Shown here in pieces: positions 33,159-44,843 of a stretch of DNA of 64,000 nt; the stretch's first letter is position 1, and every line of letters begins with the position of its first letter. The stretch comes from Evernia prunastri. Its lineage: Eukaryota > Ascomycota > Lecanoromycetes > Lecanorales > Parmeliaceae. The notes below the pieces were generated by a model, which worked only from the letters and a program-made list of their open reading frames with translations, ran no database searches and was not told the DNA's origin. The stretch is taken from positions 62,001 to 126,000 of the forward strand of contig NKYR01000091.1 of assembly GCA_003184365.1 (NCBI GenBank), given 5' to 3'. Position numbers and translations under genes: made by a program.

Positions 33159-35171
33159 CTACGCCAAATTCTCATCACCATCCACTCCACCATTTTCCGC
33201 GTTCCCACTTCCCCCCTTTATACTCCTCCACTCCAGCCCCAGCGCCGCCAGAAAAGCCAGCCCCGACGAGGCAACGCCAATGAAGAACACCTTCCTTAAC
33301 GCCTCATTGTACACCTCCAGCAGCGCCGGTATCCGATCCCTCGGAACCAGCGTCCGAAACCCCGTCGCACCGGCCGCAACGACAGCTTCGATGTTGATAC
33401 CCGGCAACGCGGCGCCGTAAAGGTCCGTGAGCAGGACCGAGTTCCCGACGGAGACAGAAATGGCGCCGCCGAGCGACTGGAACGCGGAGACGAGCGCCGA
33501 TCCGACGGCGATCTGCTCCGCGCTGAGCACGGTCTGCGTCGCGACGTAGCCTTGCCCGAGCGACATTCCCAGCCCGACGGAAATGAGCACCTCGTAGCCG
33601 ATCCACTTCGCCGAGCCGGTCTGCACCTGCAGGGTACAGAGGAGGCCGGAGCCGACGGTGGCGATCGCGCTGCCGAGGATGGCGGGCGGGGCGAAATAGC
33701 CGACTTTGGAGACGAAGGCGCCGGTGAGGATGGTGAGGAGGGAGATGCCCAGGAGGTAAGGGATCATGGCGACGCCGGAGGCGAGGGCGCTTTTGGCGCG
33801 GCAGGACTGGAACCAGATGGGGAGGTAGTAGACTTGGCTGAGGAGGGTGGCGAAGAGGAGGAACGTAGAGGTTAAGCCGGCGAGGACGTTGCGTTGGAGG
33901 ATGATGGAGGGGGGGATGAGTGCCCGGTCGCCCTTGCGACATTGCCAGAGGATGAAGAGGATGAGCGTGGCGGCCGAACCGGCGAGGAGACCGATGACGC
34001 GGGCGGTGTGCCATGCGAGGGGGTGAGCGCTGTAGTCCATGGCGAGGAAAAACATGACTGCCGTGACGAGGAGGATTGCGTTGCCGATGGGGTCGACTTC
34101 GAGAATGAGCTGGGTTAGGGACCGGGGGCGATGGAGGATTGCTGATTGAGGTTTGAAGAAGAGTAGGGTCGCTGCGGCTATTAAGCCTCCAAGTGGCAGG
34201 TTGACATAGAAACACCAGCGCCAGGTGGCACGGTCCGTGAAGACTCCTACTTATACCATTACTAAAACATCCGCCTGGCGCTGTGTGCTGCCAACAGGGG
34301 CAGTCGCCAGCGATGGTAACAATCTCTGACAAGGGTTTCACTCATGAAATAATCATCACTCACCTCCTAAAAGGGGTCCCATGATGGCTGCGACTCCATA
34401 GCTATAGTGAAAGAGGTTTTATCCTTTAGCCTTTATGTTCAAATCGGCAACAGGAAAGTGATGAAGGAAAGTATATGAGACGAACAAACGTACACCATCA
34501 CAATAAATCCGCCGTACAAGGGCCGTTTGACCAGCGGAATACTACGTGCCACAATCACATACGACCCCGACATTATGCCAGCGCTGCCTGTTCCAGCGAC
34601 TGCTCTGCCAGCAATAAGGACCTTGGAGCTCGGCGCCACGCCACATATCAGACTTCCGAGTTCGAAGACGCAGAGCCCGCTAAGGAAAGTCCATTTCGCA
34701 TCCAGCATATCGTATATGCGTCCGTACGTTGGCAAAAAGGAGCAGTTAGTGACGAGATATGCGCTCGCGTACCAGCCAACATCGTTGTAGGAGTGGAACT
34801 GATTTGTGATATGAGGGATTGCCTGGAGATTTTGAGACAAGGGGTCAGTCGTAATGGTGGAGGGGGAAATTGCATCGCCGACTTACTGTTGTTATGATTG
34901 TCCGGTCTAGGGAGACGATGAAGTTCGCTATGCATAGAGCGATGATAAGAAAGAAAAGAGCTAGACCCGTCGGATACTGAGTCGTTGGATTTTCGAATTC
35001 GCCATTTACAGCAGTGTGTAAATCGAGTCCTTGCGCGTTTGGAGACGGAGTATCGAATATGGCATCCGCAGCGACCGGCTTCTCAAGCTCTTGCGAAGAA
35101 TCCGAATGGGGGGAGTTGTCAGGACCACTTCCCGCCGATACAGTTTCAACATCTCGGTGTACTGAGGACAT
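33159..35171 (-). CDS. MFS exporter, DHA2 family (14 membrane segments)
   Basis: Four exons (35171..34887, 34822..34494, 34401..34364, 34246..33159) give 579 residues, with a 38-bp micro-exon joining VYGVAAIMGPLLGG. Family features: LDRTIITTAIPHIT at the end of TM1, the motif-A-like YGRIYDMLDAKW loop, motif C (GSLICGVAPSS and a Gly-rich AGRAVAGTGSAGIMSGSYVI) and the WRWCFYVNLPLGG signature of DHA2 transporters. TMs continue to residue about 550. These drug:H+ antiporters of the plasma membrane often sit in fungal metabolite clusters to export the product. It is divergent from nothing close by and tail-to-head with the P450. Intact; substrate unknown. Confidence 0.9.
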
Positions 35172-37199
35172 AGTCAGATGGCGGCATCACAGATTTGATG
35201 GACGGATTCGCTGGGCGCTCCAAAACAGGTGTGTAACTGGAACCTATTGGGCGAAAGGGAACTAGGCGTCTAGCACATGTATAGGGTGCATTCCGGAAGA
35301 ATATTCAACAGTAAAATTATGCCGCGACTGGCAGATTCTGAACAAAGAACGTCTATAACATGCAAAAGAGACTCAGGAAAAAGAACCGCAGGTCCAAGTC
35401 GATCAGATCCTCATGGTTTCCTCCATACTTACATCATCGATGTTGGTCTCTCGCATTGTCTGATCACGACAAACCGCGTGTGTCCCCAAACTCTACGTCG
35501 AACCCAGTATCGAACCGAGGAATGATAGCTCCGCAATGTACGATCCAGATGCAGGATCTCGGATTTTTCCCTTCCCTCGTAACAAGACCCTTGTGCCTTG
35601 GTGGACGCTTTTCTCCATTCAGCCAAAACTACCGATTCTAAGGCCCTGATCAGACGCCCGAAGGAGTAATAACTTAACGATGCGGAGTAGTAGGGCCTAG
35701 ACTACCACTACCAGAAGGAACGTGACATGTAATAAAGTAAATTTGATGGCGCATGGACGTGCGCGAGCTCGGTTCACGGCGTGAAACTGTAAGGTGAAGT
35801 CGAGTCATTAGCGGCAACCCACCTTATCTCAGAACTTGATGAGGAAAAACGGTCTTAAGAGACAAACATGAAAGAGACTGTGCAATCGATTCTGTTGCAA
35901 GATCAGCTCTAAAGAATACTGTCAGTAAGGTACTCTCAGGAAAATTATTGTTTTTCTGATGCAGAGCGGGGGATTTCTAGTTTTACAGCGGGGATTAAAC
36001 CCAAAGAAATGTCCGCCCGGCGCATAAGCGGGTGAGGCGCAAAAGTATCTTCTGAGTTCCAATGTCATGGCAATTATACTTTCACTGGCTTAGCAGCATC
36101 TTGGTTTTTTCATGTAGGCAATCTCACTTCGTCCACACATGCCGTCTAACGCCACAGCAGCTTGCCACAAGTCATGCCAACGATGATGCCTTGCGATCGG
36201 GCGCGGGGATGTCAATGGTGATGGTGCATGTATGCATCGCTAAAGAGCACGCGGCTTGTTCGTAATATAGAGGCAGGTAAAATACTCACGCTATGTCAAT
36301 ACTACCCGACAATGTTGCTGCACGTCTGCCACGTCTGCGCCGCCAGAGGTTGTCTGCGCTGTTGCGACCATGATGGTGTTGATGATTGTCTGGGAGGCTG
36401 GCGATGCGGGTGGAGAGCGGGTGAAGAGTTGGTGTATCAGGTTGAATGGTAGGCGGTAGGTTTTCTGTGTGAGTTGGAAGTTTGATACTGGGACAGACGC
36501 CATCTTCAAGCCCAACGCTCAATTCGGGCCTCCGACACAGTCCGCCCGGACGCGAATCACCGAGGTCCAAACACACAAAGCCAGCGAGCCGTCCAGCGCC
36601 CCCATGGACTCAGTGTCCGTCCGTTCTGGCCAGCAATGTGCAAAAGGAATTCGAGACGGCATCCTCTTACAAGCACTCCCGCCAATCTAAGTCTCCATTC
36701 CGCCAACAGCGTTCAGCCCCCCACTTTCCGCTTCGAAAAAATTTCAAATAGCGAAGAGGGCTTGGCAGCTTGATTCGGACATCTCTTTTCCCCGTCTGGA
36801 CCAATACTAGCCCCCTGATATCGATCTGGTGGGACAGGTATCTCCGCACTGAATACTGTACTCAAGAAGCGCCTCAAGGGCCAATGAATGGTGCTCTTGG
36901 ACTGAGCTCAGTCTGTTGAATATACAGCGGCAAGACTAAGTATAGATCGTTCGGATCAACCTCTGCAAGTCCCATTGACGCTGCCATCAGAAGTGTAATC
37001 CACTTTTTTCACATATATGAGGTCTTTCTTCGTCGAATGTACATATCATAGCGTAAATAAATCAGACGGATATCCCCATGGTTTCTCTTGTCACTGTTGC
37101 ACGCTGACTTCTGGTCTGTTGAAACAGACATCATCTTGCCTGCTGCATATCACTGCAGCTTTCCAAGTGCATTTCGCGCAAAGACAGACCCATCCCTAC
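35172..37199. other. Gene-poor region
   Basis: About 2 kb without supported genes. Frames are short and none has recognisable motifs; a few poly-purine and C-rich stretches occur near 36480-36700. Confidence 0.5.
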
Positions 37200-38407
37200 T
37201 CATGCGATTAGTACGACCATCGGAGTCTCGTCTATATCTTTGGTCATTGGGATATTGTCGGAGAGCCCGTCTTCCGTACTCATGCGTGGCTTTTTTACGG
37301 CCATCTGATTGCCTGGACCAACTGCCGGGTGATCGCCACGAAAAGCATGGCGGAAGAGGGGACGAAGGGTAGGCAAGCATGCGCTCACGATCCCCAGATT
37401 TAGTTCGACGATAGACCAGATGGACCCATAGACGTCCGACCAAGATGGGTCAACTAGTGAGATATGGGCGATATAGGGCACTCGAATGACACTTGCGACG
37501 CAGACGCTGAGCACCATCAGTAAGCTGCTACCAAACACGGAGAGGGAAACACACAATCCACCAAGTAAGAATATGCCCATCAACTGACATTTTGGGCCTT
37601 TCGGCATATTCAACTTCCACAGTTGGGGCATCGGCAAGCACAAGATCAAGATGTCAGTACCGATGTTGAGAGACGAGAGGACGATGAGCACCTGATCGAA
37701 GTTGATGCATTTCGCTTCGACGGTGGGGTTCCACAGTGCCTCAACGGGAGTACAATGGAACACGGTCAGCACGGCCTGGCAAAGGCTATAAGCGAGGACG
37801 AAGGCACCTGTGCACCAGAGGATCACTTCGAAGGAGGTATTGAACGACCGTTGTGTAAAGATACGACGGTATAGGAGTAGAATTGACGTCTTGATCGCGA
37901 CAATGGCCGGGTTGTATAAAAATTCTTTTGCGACGACGATCTACAGTCGAAGAACTGTTGTCAGCAGCTTGCAAGTGTCGGTAAAATAGAAAATAAAGAG
38001 GTAGAGAAAGCGCAAGCGGGATCGAAAAGGAAATAGCGGGCAATACTTTCGCGAAGGTCACAGGGTGTCTGATGAAAATGGCGGGACGGCCAAGACCCAA
38101 GTGAGTAGCAACGGCATCGCAAGCGACAAATCCGGTCGTGAAGATCTGTTTGCAAAACGGTCTCAGCTTATTGCTCTGTCCAAGGGAGCTCAAAAAGTAG
38201 GTGGCGACTGACTAGGCCAGCAACAAGCCACCAGTCGTCAGCCTTCAATTGAACCTTCCCGCTCCGCCTCGAGATGAACCGCAAGATGACTGCTATGTAA
38301 GCTGCCGGTAGGCACACCGCTAGCGAGACCACAATTTCTGGGACTCGAGAATCGTGGATGTGGAGGAGTTGGTAGTCTGACGCTGCTGTAGGAGTGGAGG
38401 CCGACAT
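37200..38407 (-). CDS. Fungal rhodopsin-like integral membrane protein (PTH11-like)
   Basis: Three exons (38407..38213, 38145..38047, 37940..37200) give 344 residues, all in frame. Hydrophobic segments alternate as in the seven-helix fungal rhodopsin-like family (Pfam Fung_rhodopsin): VPEIVVSLAVCLPAAYIAVI then RFISRRSGKVQLKADDWWLV, the conserved DDWW motif after TM2; later NPAIVAIKTSILLLYRRIFT; a Cys-rich loop HCTPVEALWNPTVEAKCINF; NIGTDILILCLPMPQLWKLN; and FGSIWSIVELNLGI-like VYGSIWSIVELNLGIVSACL near the end. PTH11-type members are putative surface receptors; most are uncharacterised. There is no CFEM domain. The C-terminal about 60 residues are cytosolic and polar. Confidence 0.85.
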
Positions 38408-39592
38408 TATTTGTGTTCTGTGAAGAGAAAACGAGATTTCTCTCCTTTGGACACCGATGATCGACTGTTGAGGCTGCCCACGTTGAGAAGGACGAGGCTA
38501 TAATGAGTTTTCTGTTGATTACCTGGAGTATCTTTGCAAGCACTGCTCAAGGAACGAGGATCCCGTCGAGCAACGGAGTTTGCAGTTAATATATCATTAC
38601 TCCTGAAAGGCAATCAAGATCCACACGGAAAGTACACGGATATGTCGACGCCGTCTCCCGACCTGTTCTCCTCTGTTTCTTCATATCTGTAGTAAGCCAC
38701 TGCATAAATGATTACAAGTAGGGAGTGACTCAGCAGGCTAGGCGGTTCTCGGACGCAGCTAGAAGCAAAGTTCGCTTAAGAAACCCATTTCTATTCATAG
38801 CCACTACACCATCTCATAAGCCCCACCTGTCACACTCAGATCGATCGACACATCATGTTTCACATGGACAGCAAGTCAACTTTCATGGTGCGGATTTACT
38901 CGACGCACAAAGCCACTTAGCTCATAGATCGCTCGAGGGCCGTTTGATTCATCTTGAAGCAACAATTCTGTAAAACAAACGAGAGACTGGAGATGACTTG
39001 GACAGGAGTGAATCTTGTTATACGCGAGGAAACTTGTCTGAACCCCATACAGGCCTTAGCCGACGAGAGAGTCGAGCGGCATTCATTACGGATTCAAAAT
39101 TGGAGATTGAGATGTATGCATGACTTGTTAATCCATCATGTGTAGACGGCAAAGGCCGACACAAACGGCGTCATTGAAGCAAAAGATGAAACCCTCGGTC
39201 GGGTCCGAGACACTGAGTGGCGTGAAGGTGAGAATCTGTTTGTGATGGAGTGGCATACATAGGCATGTTTGTAAACGTGCTGTACGATGAAGCTAGTCCT
39301 CGAAGTTTGAGTATGTGAGCAGCCCGCATCGATCTTCATGTTCGATGCTGACTAAGAGATGCAGATGTGCGCCAATATCAGGACTTCGAGATGCCAGGCT
39401 ACCCTCGAGAACCTTGGCTGGGTAGTCTTGGCGTCAAGGCTTTGGATGCTGGACCTTTGTAGTTTGGTTTCTGGACGAGATAAAACGACGAATCAATAGT
39501 TTACGTAGAACCTTTGGCAGCAAATCAAAAGGGAAAGCCGAGCAGAACGAGTATTATAACGCTACCTTTGTACCTAATCGCACAGACCCTGA
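38408..39592. other. Intergenic region, no gene seen
   Basis: About 1.2 kb. No supported frame; marks the left edge of the anthraquinone-type cluster. Confidence 0.5.
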
Positions 39593-40630
39593 CTACGGTT
39601 CCGCAACCCTTATGACAACCTTGCCTTTCGCGCGCCCCGTCTTCAATCTTTCAAAGGCCTTGATAGGGCCTTCATCTTCCATGCCGTACACTTGATCAAT
39701 CAAGGCCTTCATCTTCCCCTGCGCTATCCAGCTTCCAACCTCCTTGAACTGATCGATTTTGTTCTCCATTCCCAGAAATTCGAATTGTCTCTTCCCACCT
39801 CCAAGAAACCCAGGCCATACCATTCGAGTCAACAAATTATATATATCACCGAGACTTAATCCTCCTCCGACCTGCACATACTTGGTTGCCTTATTCGTGA
39901 ACTTGTGAGCTTGCCAATATAGGTCGCTCGGCGTTCCCACATTGTCGACCACCAAATCGAACTTTGGCATCTTCTTCAATTCGTCTACAATATTCTGAGT
40001 CTGATAATCGATAACCTGATCAGCACCAAGAGACTTGCAGAGCTCGACGTTGGCAGTTGAACAGCTGGTGACGACATAGCAACCTTTCGTCTTCGCGATC
40101 TGAATACCGAAACTGCCGGTCCCGCCGCTGCCACCATTAATGAAAACCCGATCCCCAGATTTGATATTCGGCACGATACATTGAAATGCCGTCAAGGCTG
40201 CAGTGCCGATGCAAGCCGCATCATCCAGACTCAGTTCTGGAGTCAAAGGCACACAGCCTGATTTCGGCACCACGATATACTCAGCGAGGGTACCATGCTG
40301 CGAGGGACCGTCTATCCTTCCGAACACTAATTGGTCAGGTTTGAGATCTTCGACTGACGATCCACTCGCTACGACACGGCCGGAGAAATCAAGGCCGGGA
40401 GAGGCGGGCTTCTTGATTATCAGATTCCCCAGGACTGGGATTTGCGCGAATTTGTAGTCGACAGGGTTGAGCGAGATGGACAGGACTTGGACGAGTATCT
40501 GATCTGCTGTCAAAGAGTTGGCGTTGGGCGGTAAAGGGGCGACGTTGTTGAGTTTGAGATTCTTTTCGATGCCGCCGGCGACCTGAGAGAATTGCCACGC
40601 TTTCATTGTTTGGGGGACTGACGGCGGCAT
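39593..40630 (-). CDS. Medium-chain (zinc-type) alcohol dehydrogenase / enoyl reductase-like oxidoreductase
   Basis: Intact single exon of 345 residues of the quinone-oxidoreductase-like MDR superfamily. The N-terminal GroES-like domain shows LNPVDYKFAQIP and SPGLDFSGRVVASG; the cofactor domain has the NADPH-binding motif INGGSGGTGSFGIQIAK, then CSTANVELCKSLGADQVIDY. The Cys/His zinc ligands of classical alcohol dehydrogenases are absent, as in enoyl-reductase and quinone-reductase members. It lies head to head with the SDR, about 930 bp apart. Similar genes occur in several aromatic polyketide clusters, but its step here cannot be assigned. Cytosolic. Confidence 0.85.
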   Translation of the reverse strand: MPPSVPQTMKAWQFSQVAGGIEKNLKLNNVAPLPPNANSLTADQILVQVLSISLNPVDYKFAQIPVLGNLIIKKPASPGLDFSGRVVASGSSVEDLKPDQLVFGRIDGPSQHGTLAEYIVVPKSGCVPLTPELSLDDAACIGTAALTAFQCIVPNIKSGDRVFINGGSGGTGSFGIQIAKTKGCYVVTSCSTANVELCKSLGADQVIDYQTQNIVDELKKMPKFDLVVDNVGTPSDLYWQAHKFTNKATKYVQVGGGLSLGDIYNLLTRMVWPGFLGGGKRQFEFLGMENKIDQFKEVGSWIAQGKMKALIDQVYGMEDEGPIKAFERLKTGRAKGKVVIRVAEP

Positions 40631-41563
40631 GATTTGAGGGAGTGTAGAGCGAGATGGACGGATGAAGGGTTTCTAGTATTTAGATATCGTGTAACAAGTC
40701 AGAACAGGAGTCTGGCAGCTCATAATATATTGGAAATTTTGGCTACCTCATCATATATTAATCGTAGCCCCTCTCTGCCCCACCATTTGCTTCGCTCGCA
40801 CTTGATTTCCGATTTCCGAGGCGACCGGATCTCGGCTTTTGCTTTCTGCTAGCCGTCGGCCGAGTTCCCTTGACCTAGTGTGCCAAGCCTTGCAAAGCTC
40901 ATAATAAAGTACCCACTTTACTTACTTGGGAGTTTGAGAATACTGTTACGCTGGAGTCACCTGAGTACAAGATCATAGCTACCTACTCTCCTGTTTGAAG
41001 ATATGTCCATATTCAATGACTCACCAAGTGAAAGTAGATCATGGAGAGAGAGCTCTGCCTGAAAAGGCTCGTATCTTATTGGTCTGTCAAGTGTTTGACA
41101 GCATCCGCAGGACAACGTTCCTCCATGGTGAAAATATTCCAGACATGCAGGGATCGATTGGTGATGTATATTCACATTGCTCCTCCCAGGTTGTGCGAGC
41201 TCCATACTCTGTTAATCAAGCGATAATTCCGACGAAGCGGAAACCGACCTTTTTCGGACATTCGGAGTACGGACGACAAGGCTGCCAGAACAGACCAAGC
41301 GGACTCCGAGCCGTGGCAATCATTACCCTGAAGATGATAAGATCTGTCCCAAAGGTCATCGATGTTCGTCCGCTCGCTATTCATAGCAACTCTGAGGTGA
41401 GTTTAAGCACTTAAAACGCTGTCTATCAACGCTCCATACCATTGCAACTTTAGGGGTAGAATATCATTGAAAACCATCGTTGCCTATCGACGACTCGCCC
41501 ATTAAAAGATTCCATCTATCATACGGACCTCTTACAAGCAGATCATCAACTAGCAACACCACA
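40631..41563. other. Divergent promoter region between MDR and SDR genes
   Basis: About 930 bp with no supported gene. Contains TTCGGACATTCGGAGTACGG near 41257-41276, which resembles the cluster TCGGACTCCGA word but does not meet TCG-N5-CGA. Confidence 0.5.
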
Positions 41564-42490
41564 ATGGGCTCCCTTTGGACCCTTCCTCCTACGCATGTGC
41601 CTTACCGCCTTGACGGCAAGGTCGCCCTTGTCACAGGCTCAGGCCGTGGGATTGGCGCCGCCATGGCAATCGAGCTTGGTCGATGCGGTGCCAAAGTCGT
41701 GGTGAACTATGCCAACTCGAGTGCGCCAGCGGGAAAAGTGGTGGAAGAGATCAGGAGCTTCGGTTCGGATGCCATCGCTCTTAAGGCTGATGTCAGCCAA
41801 GTCAAGCAAACGATTGAGCTTTTTGACGAAGCCATCAGCCATTTCGGACAGCTTGATATCGTTTGCTCGAACTCTGGCGTTGTATCTTTTGGGCATCTTG
41901 AGGACGTCACAGAGGTGAGCCGACGGATGGTGACTGGGCAATGCTTACACTCGTTCTGACTGAGTTGCTTCACAGGAGGAGTTTGACCGAGTGTTCAACC
42001 TCAACACACGTGGCCAATTCTTTGTCGCCCGTGAAGCGTACAGACGCCTCAATGTGGGAGGACGCATCATTTTGATGAGCTCCAACACGAGCAAAGATAA
42101 GGTCGTGCCGAATCACTCTGTCTATTCCGGGTCTAAAGGGGCTATCGAGTCCTTCGTACGCGTCATGGCCCTTGACTGTGGAAAGAAAAAGATCACCGTC
42201 AATGCCGTCGCACCCGGAGGCACCGTGACGGACATGTTCCACGCCGTTGCTAAGAATTACATACCCAACAGCGAGAAACTTTCCAATACGGAAATCGAAG
42301 GGGTGAGTAGTGTGAAATATGATGAGAGATACGACAGCCACTAACGCAGATGCAGATGGCGGCTCATGCATCGCCGCTCATCCGTTGCGGCTTACCTGTC
42401 GATGTCGCTCACGTTGTCTGTTTCCTGGCTAGCAAGGAGGGCGAGTGGATCAACGGCAAGACAATGCAGATTGATGGTGGTGCCGCTTGA
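41564..42490 (+). CDS. Short-chain dehydrogenase, naphthol/versicolorin reductase type
   Basis: Three exons (41564..41914, 41976..42302, 42356..42490) give 270 residues. NADPH motif TGSGRGIGAAMAIELGRCGA, structural motif CSNSGV (the family N-x-A-G position), catalytic Ser in ILMSSNTSKDK and the YSGSKGA triad (Tyr and Lys present), then NAVAPGGTVTDMF. The pattern matches T4HN/T3HN reductases and the versicolorin/emodin reductases such as AflM and MdpC. These reduce phenolic rings, in anthraquinone pathways the hydroquinone of emodin. It lies in the cluster beside the GST and thioesterase. Start chosen at MGSLWTLPP, immediately before the conserved PYRLDGKVALVTG; the longer frame upstream has no similarity. 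Confidence 0.92.
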
Positions 42491-43245
42491 TCTCTCTCTA
42501 TTGTAATCTTGCTTTAACCCATGTAATGTTTGCTCTTCTTACTTTCAGTAGCTGTTGAATGCCAAAATACGTGCAAGAACAAATCACAAAACCGATGTTT
42601 GACGTGGAACAAAACTCCTTTTCGCCACAGTGGGACTAAGAGTTATGTAGCCGGTCGCATGTCAGAGTGTTTTCGCGCTGCATGGTTATTTCGCATAGAG
42701 GGACGTGACGTGTCAGGGACGCGATGACCAGGGGATTCATGCCTTGACGGGAGCTCTATTCATATGGGCTTCCCAGTAGTCTTGGGCTCTTCATTCGAAT
42801 CCATTGTTTTCAGAGCCATAGCAATTTTTCCCGCCCGCCCGTACCTGTATATAGCCTGGTTCTACTCCAGGTTTAGCTGAACAAGCATTGGGAGTTTTCT
42901 TGACACTGGGGGAACTACATATGCCTCTTCAGATAGCTGGTAGCCCCGGTGTTGAGACCCCGCAACAACATCTATACCGTTTCAGGTGTTTTGGTGACTC
43001 TATATGATGGCAGGTGAAGGCTGACGGAGCCAAAAAGGGTGCAAGACTAAAGTAGCGAAATAAGGATACACCAAGCGAGCTGTCACTGTTCAATTTGCGT
43101 ACGCAATCGAGTGAATGACGTAGGGTCCATTTGCTATCTAGATGTTTCCCTTTTAATCTGGGCTAGGACGTGTAGTGCTCAATCATACAGTTAAACTAGT
43201 ACTGCCAAGCGATCCATGCTTCATACTCCTTTGCCGATATCAGCC
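42491..43245. other. Intergenic region, no gene seen
   Basis: About 750 bp between convergent SDR and GST genes. No supported frame. Confidence 0.5.
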
Positions 43246-44084
43246 TCATGCAACGGTACTTGCTGCCTGTCGCGTCTCGATCTGCTTGTTCTTGATCGAA
43301 TCGAGATTTTCTACCGGAACAGCTGGATAAGGCAGGTCCAGAAGATGAAGGTCACCAGCGACTTCTCTGTACATCGGTAGGTTGTACACGTCATCGAACC
43401 ATCTGGTCAGCGACGGGTAATCGAGCTGCAACCCTTTGCGGAACGCCATGAAGGCTACAGTAAGCATGCTGATCAGGAAGAAGTCGGCAACAGTGACCCG
43501 CTCGCCCACGAGATATTTATTAGCCTTGAGGTGATCATCCGTGAGCTTGCAGTTCTGGTGCAGGGCCTCCAGACAGTCGTCGCCATTTCTTCTAACGGCT
43601 TGGCGGCGCCCGATCAGCGGAAGTATGCAGCCGCCCACAGCAGGTAGGAAATCTGAGTTAGCCATAGACATCCACTTGAGGATGTCGAAATAATCTCGAC
43701 GAGTCGACCCGAGGAGCGTGGTGGTATCGCTCTGGGACGTGACTTTTGCGAAGAGTTGTCAGTGCCACGCCGTATGAATGCTGGGGACGCTTCACACCTA
43801 CTGTAAAGGGCGATGGGGATACATTCGGTAAGCACATAGCCATCAGCGCCTACGAAGGTAGGCACTTGACCTAGAGGGTTGATCTTCAACAAAGCCTCAT
43901 GTGCCTCCTTGTTGTCCTTATCGGCGTATTTGAGATCGAGATGGAGACCGTTGGCTATCGCTATGGCCCGGACGGCAGTTGAACGGGGATTGGGCTTGAT
44001 ATACGATTGCAATCAGCACACCGCGATGGAAAACGGTAGACATTGAGTCCTTACCTTGTGAGTGTAGAGTGTGCCGAAAGACAT
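43246..44084 (-). CDS. Glutathione S-transferase (eEF1B-gamma-like, MdpJ type)
   Basis: Three exons (44084..44055, 43994..43798, 43729..43246) give 236 residues. The 30-bp first exon encodes MSFGTLYTHK, followed by PNPRSTAVRAIAIANGLHLD. Thioredoxin-fold landmarks: NPLGQVPTFVGADGYVLTEC with the cis-Pro and the glutathione Glu/Ser pair slightly changed to Glu-Cys. The helical domain shows KYLVGERVTVADFFLISML with the conserved Asp. Such GSTs accompany the atrochrysone-type synthase in the monodictyphenone (mdpJ) and related clusters; their chemical role is not settled. The second junction uses a GTGTGA donor, less certain than the others. A TCG-N5-CGA site lies 280 bp upstream. Confidence 0.85.
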
Positions 44085-44363
44085 GCTGAATCAGATTGTT
44101 GACTTCGATTTGGCGTATGAGTATCAATTGCGTCAAAACGGTGGTCCAATGCTTTTTCGAGTATGCCAGCCAAGCTCACATAATGACTTCTTCAAAGAAC
44201 GAGGTTTCTGGCAAGACGAACAACTCGGCACCACTAACGCTGCTTTAGCGCCATGAGAACAGGAGTTCCGTGCAAACAAATATAGACCCCGACATTCATC
44301 TCCGCTTCCGACGAGGGAAGAATTCGGAAATCAGTCACGTGATCCATCAGTCAAGTGTTCATG

Positions 44364-44374
44364 TCGGACTCCGA
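44364..44374. promoter_or_regulatory. TCG-N5-CGA site (AflR-type) upstream of GST
   Basis: TCGGACTCCGA, a palindrome around its centre, 280 bp upstream of the GST start codon. It fits the AflR consensus TCG-N5-CGA; a gene for an AflR-like factor lies in the same cluster. The identical 11-mer recurs at 57614. Functional binding is inferred. Confidence 0.5.
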
Positions 44375-44843
44375 GGTACGGAAAAAAGCACGGAGACCTC
44401 AAAGCGCGCTTCGTAACAGTGGAGTCCGTGAATGTTGGACTAAAAACTCAACATGAAATTTGTGAGAATCCGATAATTGACAATGCAGAGCTTTTCGAGG
44501 AAGGAAAGCAATCTTCACTCCTTTTTTGATCTCAGCTCACTCAGCCTTGTTGTCTGGTAGGATCGGATGAGTAAGCGGCAACCGTCTCGCATGTAACAAT
44601 ACGTTGGTCTCACTCAAATCGTTAGTTGAAATGCTTCTAGCATTGGTTTCAATCTGGAAAATCAACATTGGAGTTTTGATAAGAAGCATACATAATATCA
44701 TTGAGCGTAAATTATATCATATAAGTTACTCTTGACCTGTACATACATGAACTCACACAATGAACCGACTCAATTGGAGAACGAGATCGGATGAACCTCG
44801 GGTGTCACAATGCTGCCACCGCCATTTTGTGCTCGCAAAATGT

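Noticed and set aside
33304..34341. 345-codon minus-strand frame overlapping the exporter
   Set aside because: Out of frame with the DHA2 transporter exon; composition (Pro/Arg/His) is that of a GC-rich shadow.
37200..38407. Three separate small membrane-protein genes
   Set aside because: Two in-frame introns join them into one seven-helix rhodopsin-like protein of normal length.
41257..41276. Candidate AflR site in the MDR-SDR promoter (TTCGGACATTCGGAGTACGG)
   Set aside because: Related to the cluster word, but does not satisfy TCG-N5-CGA at any register.
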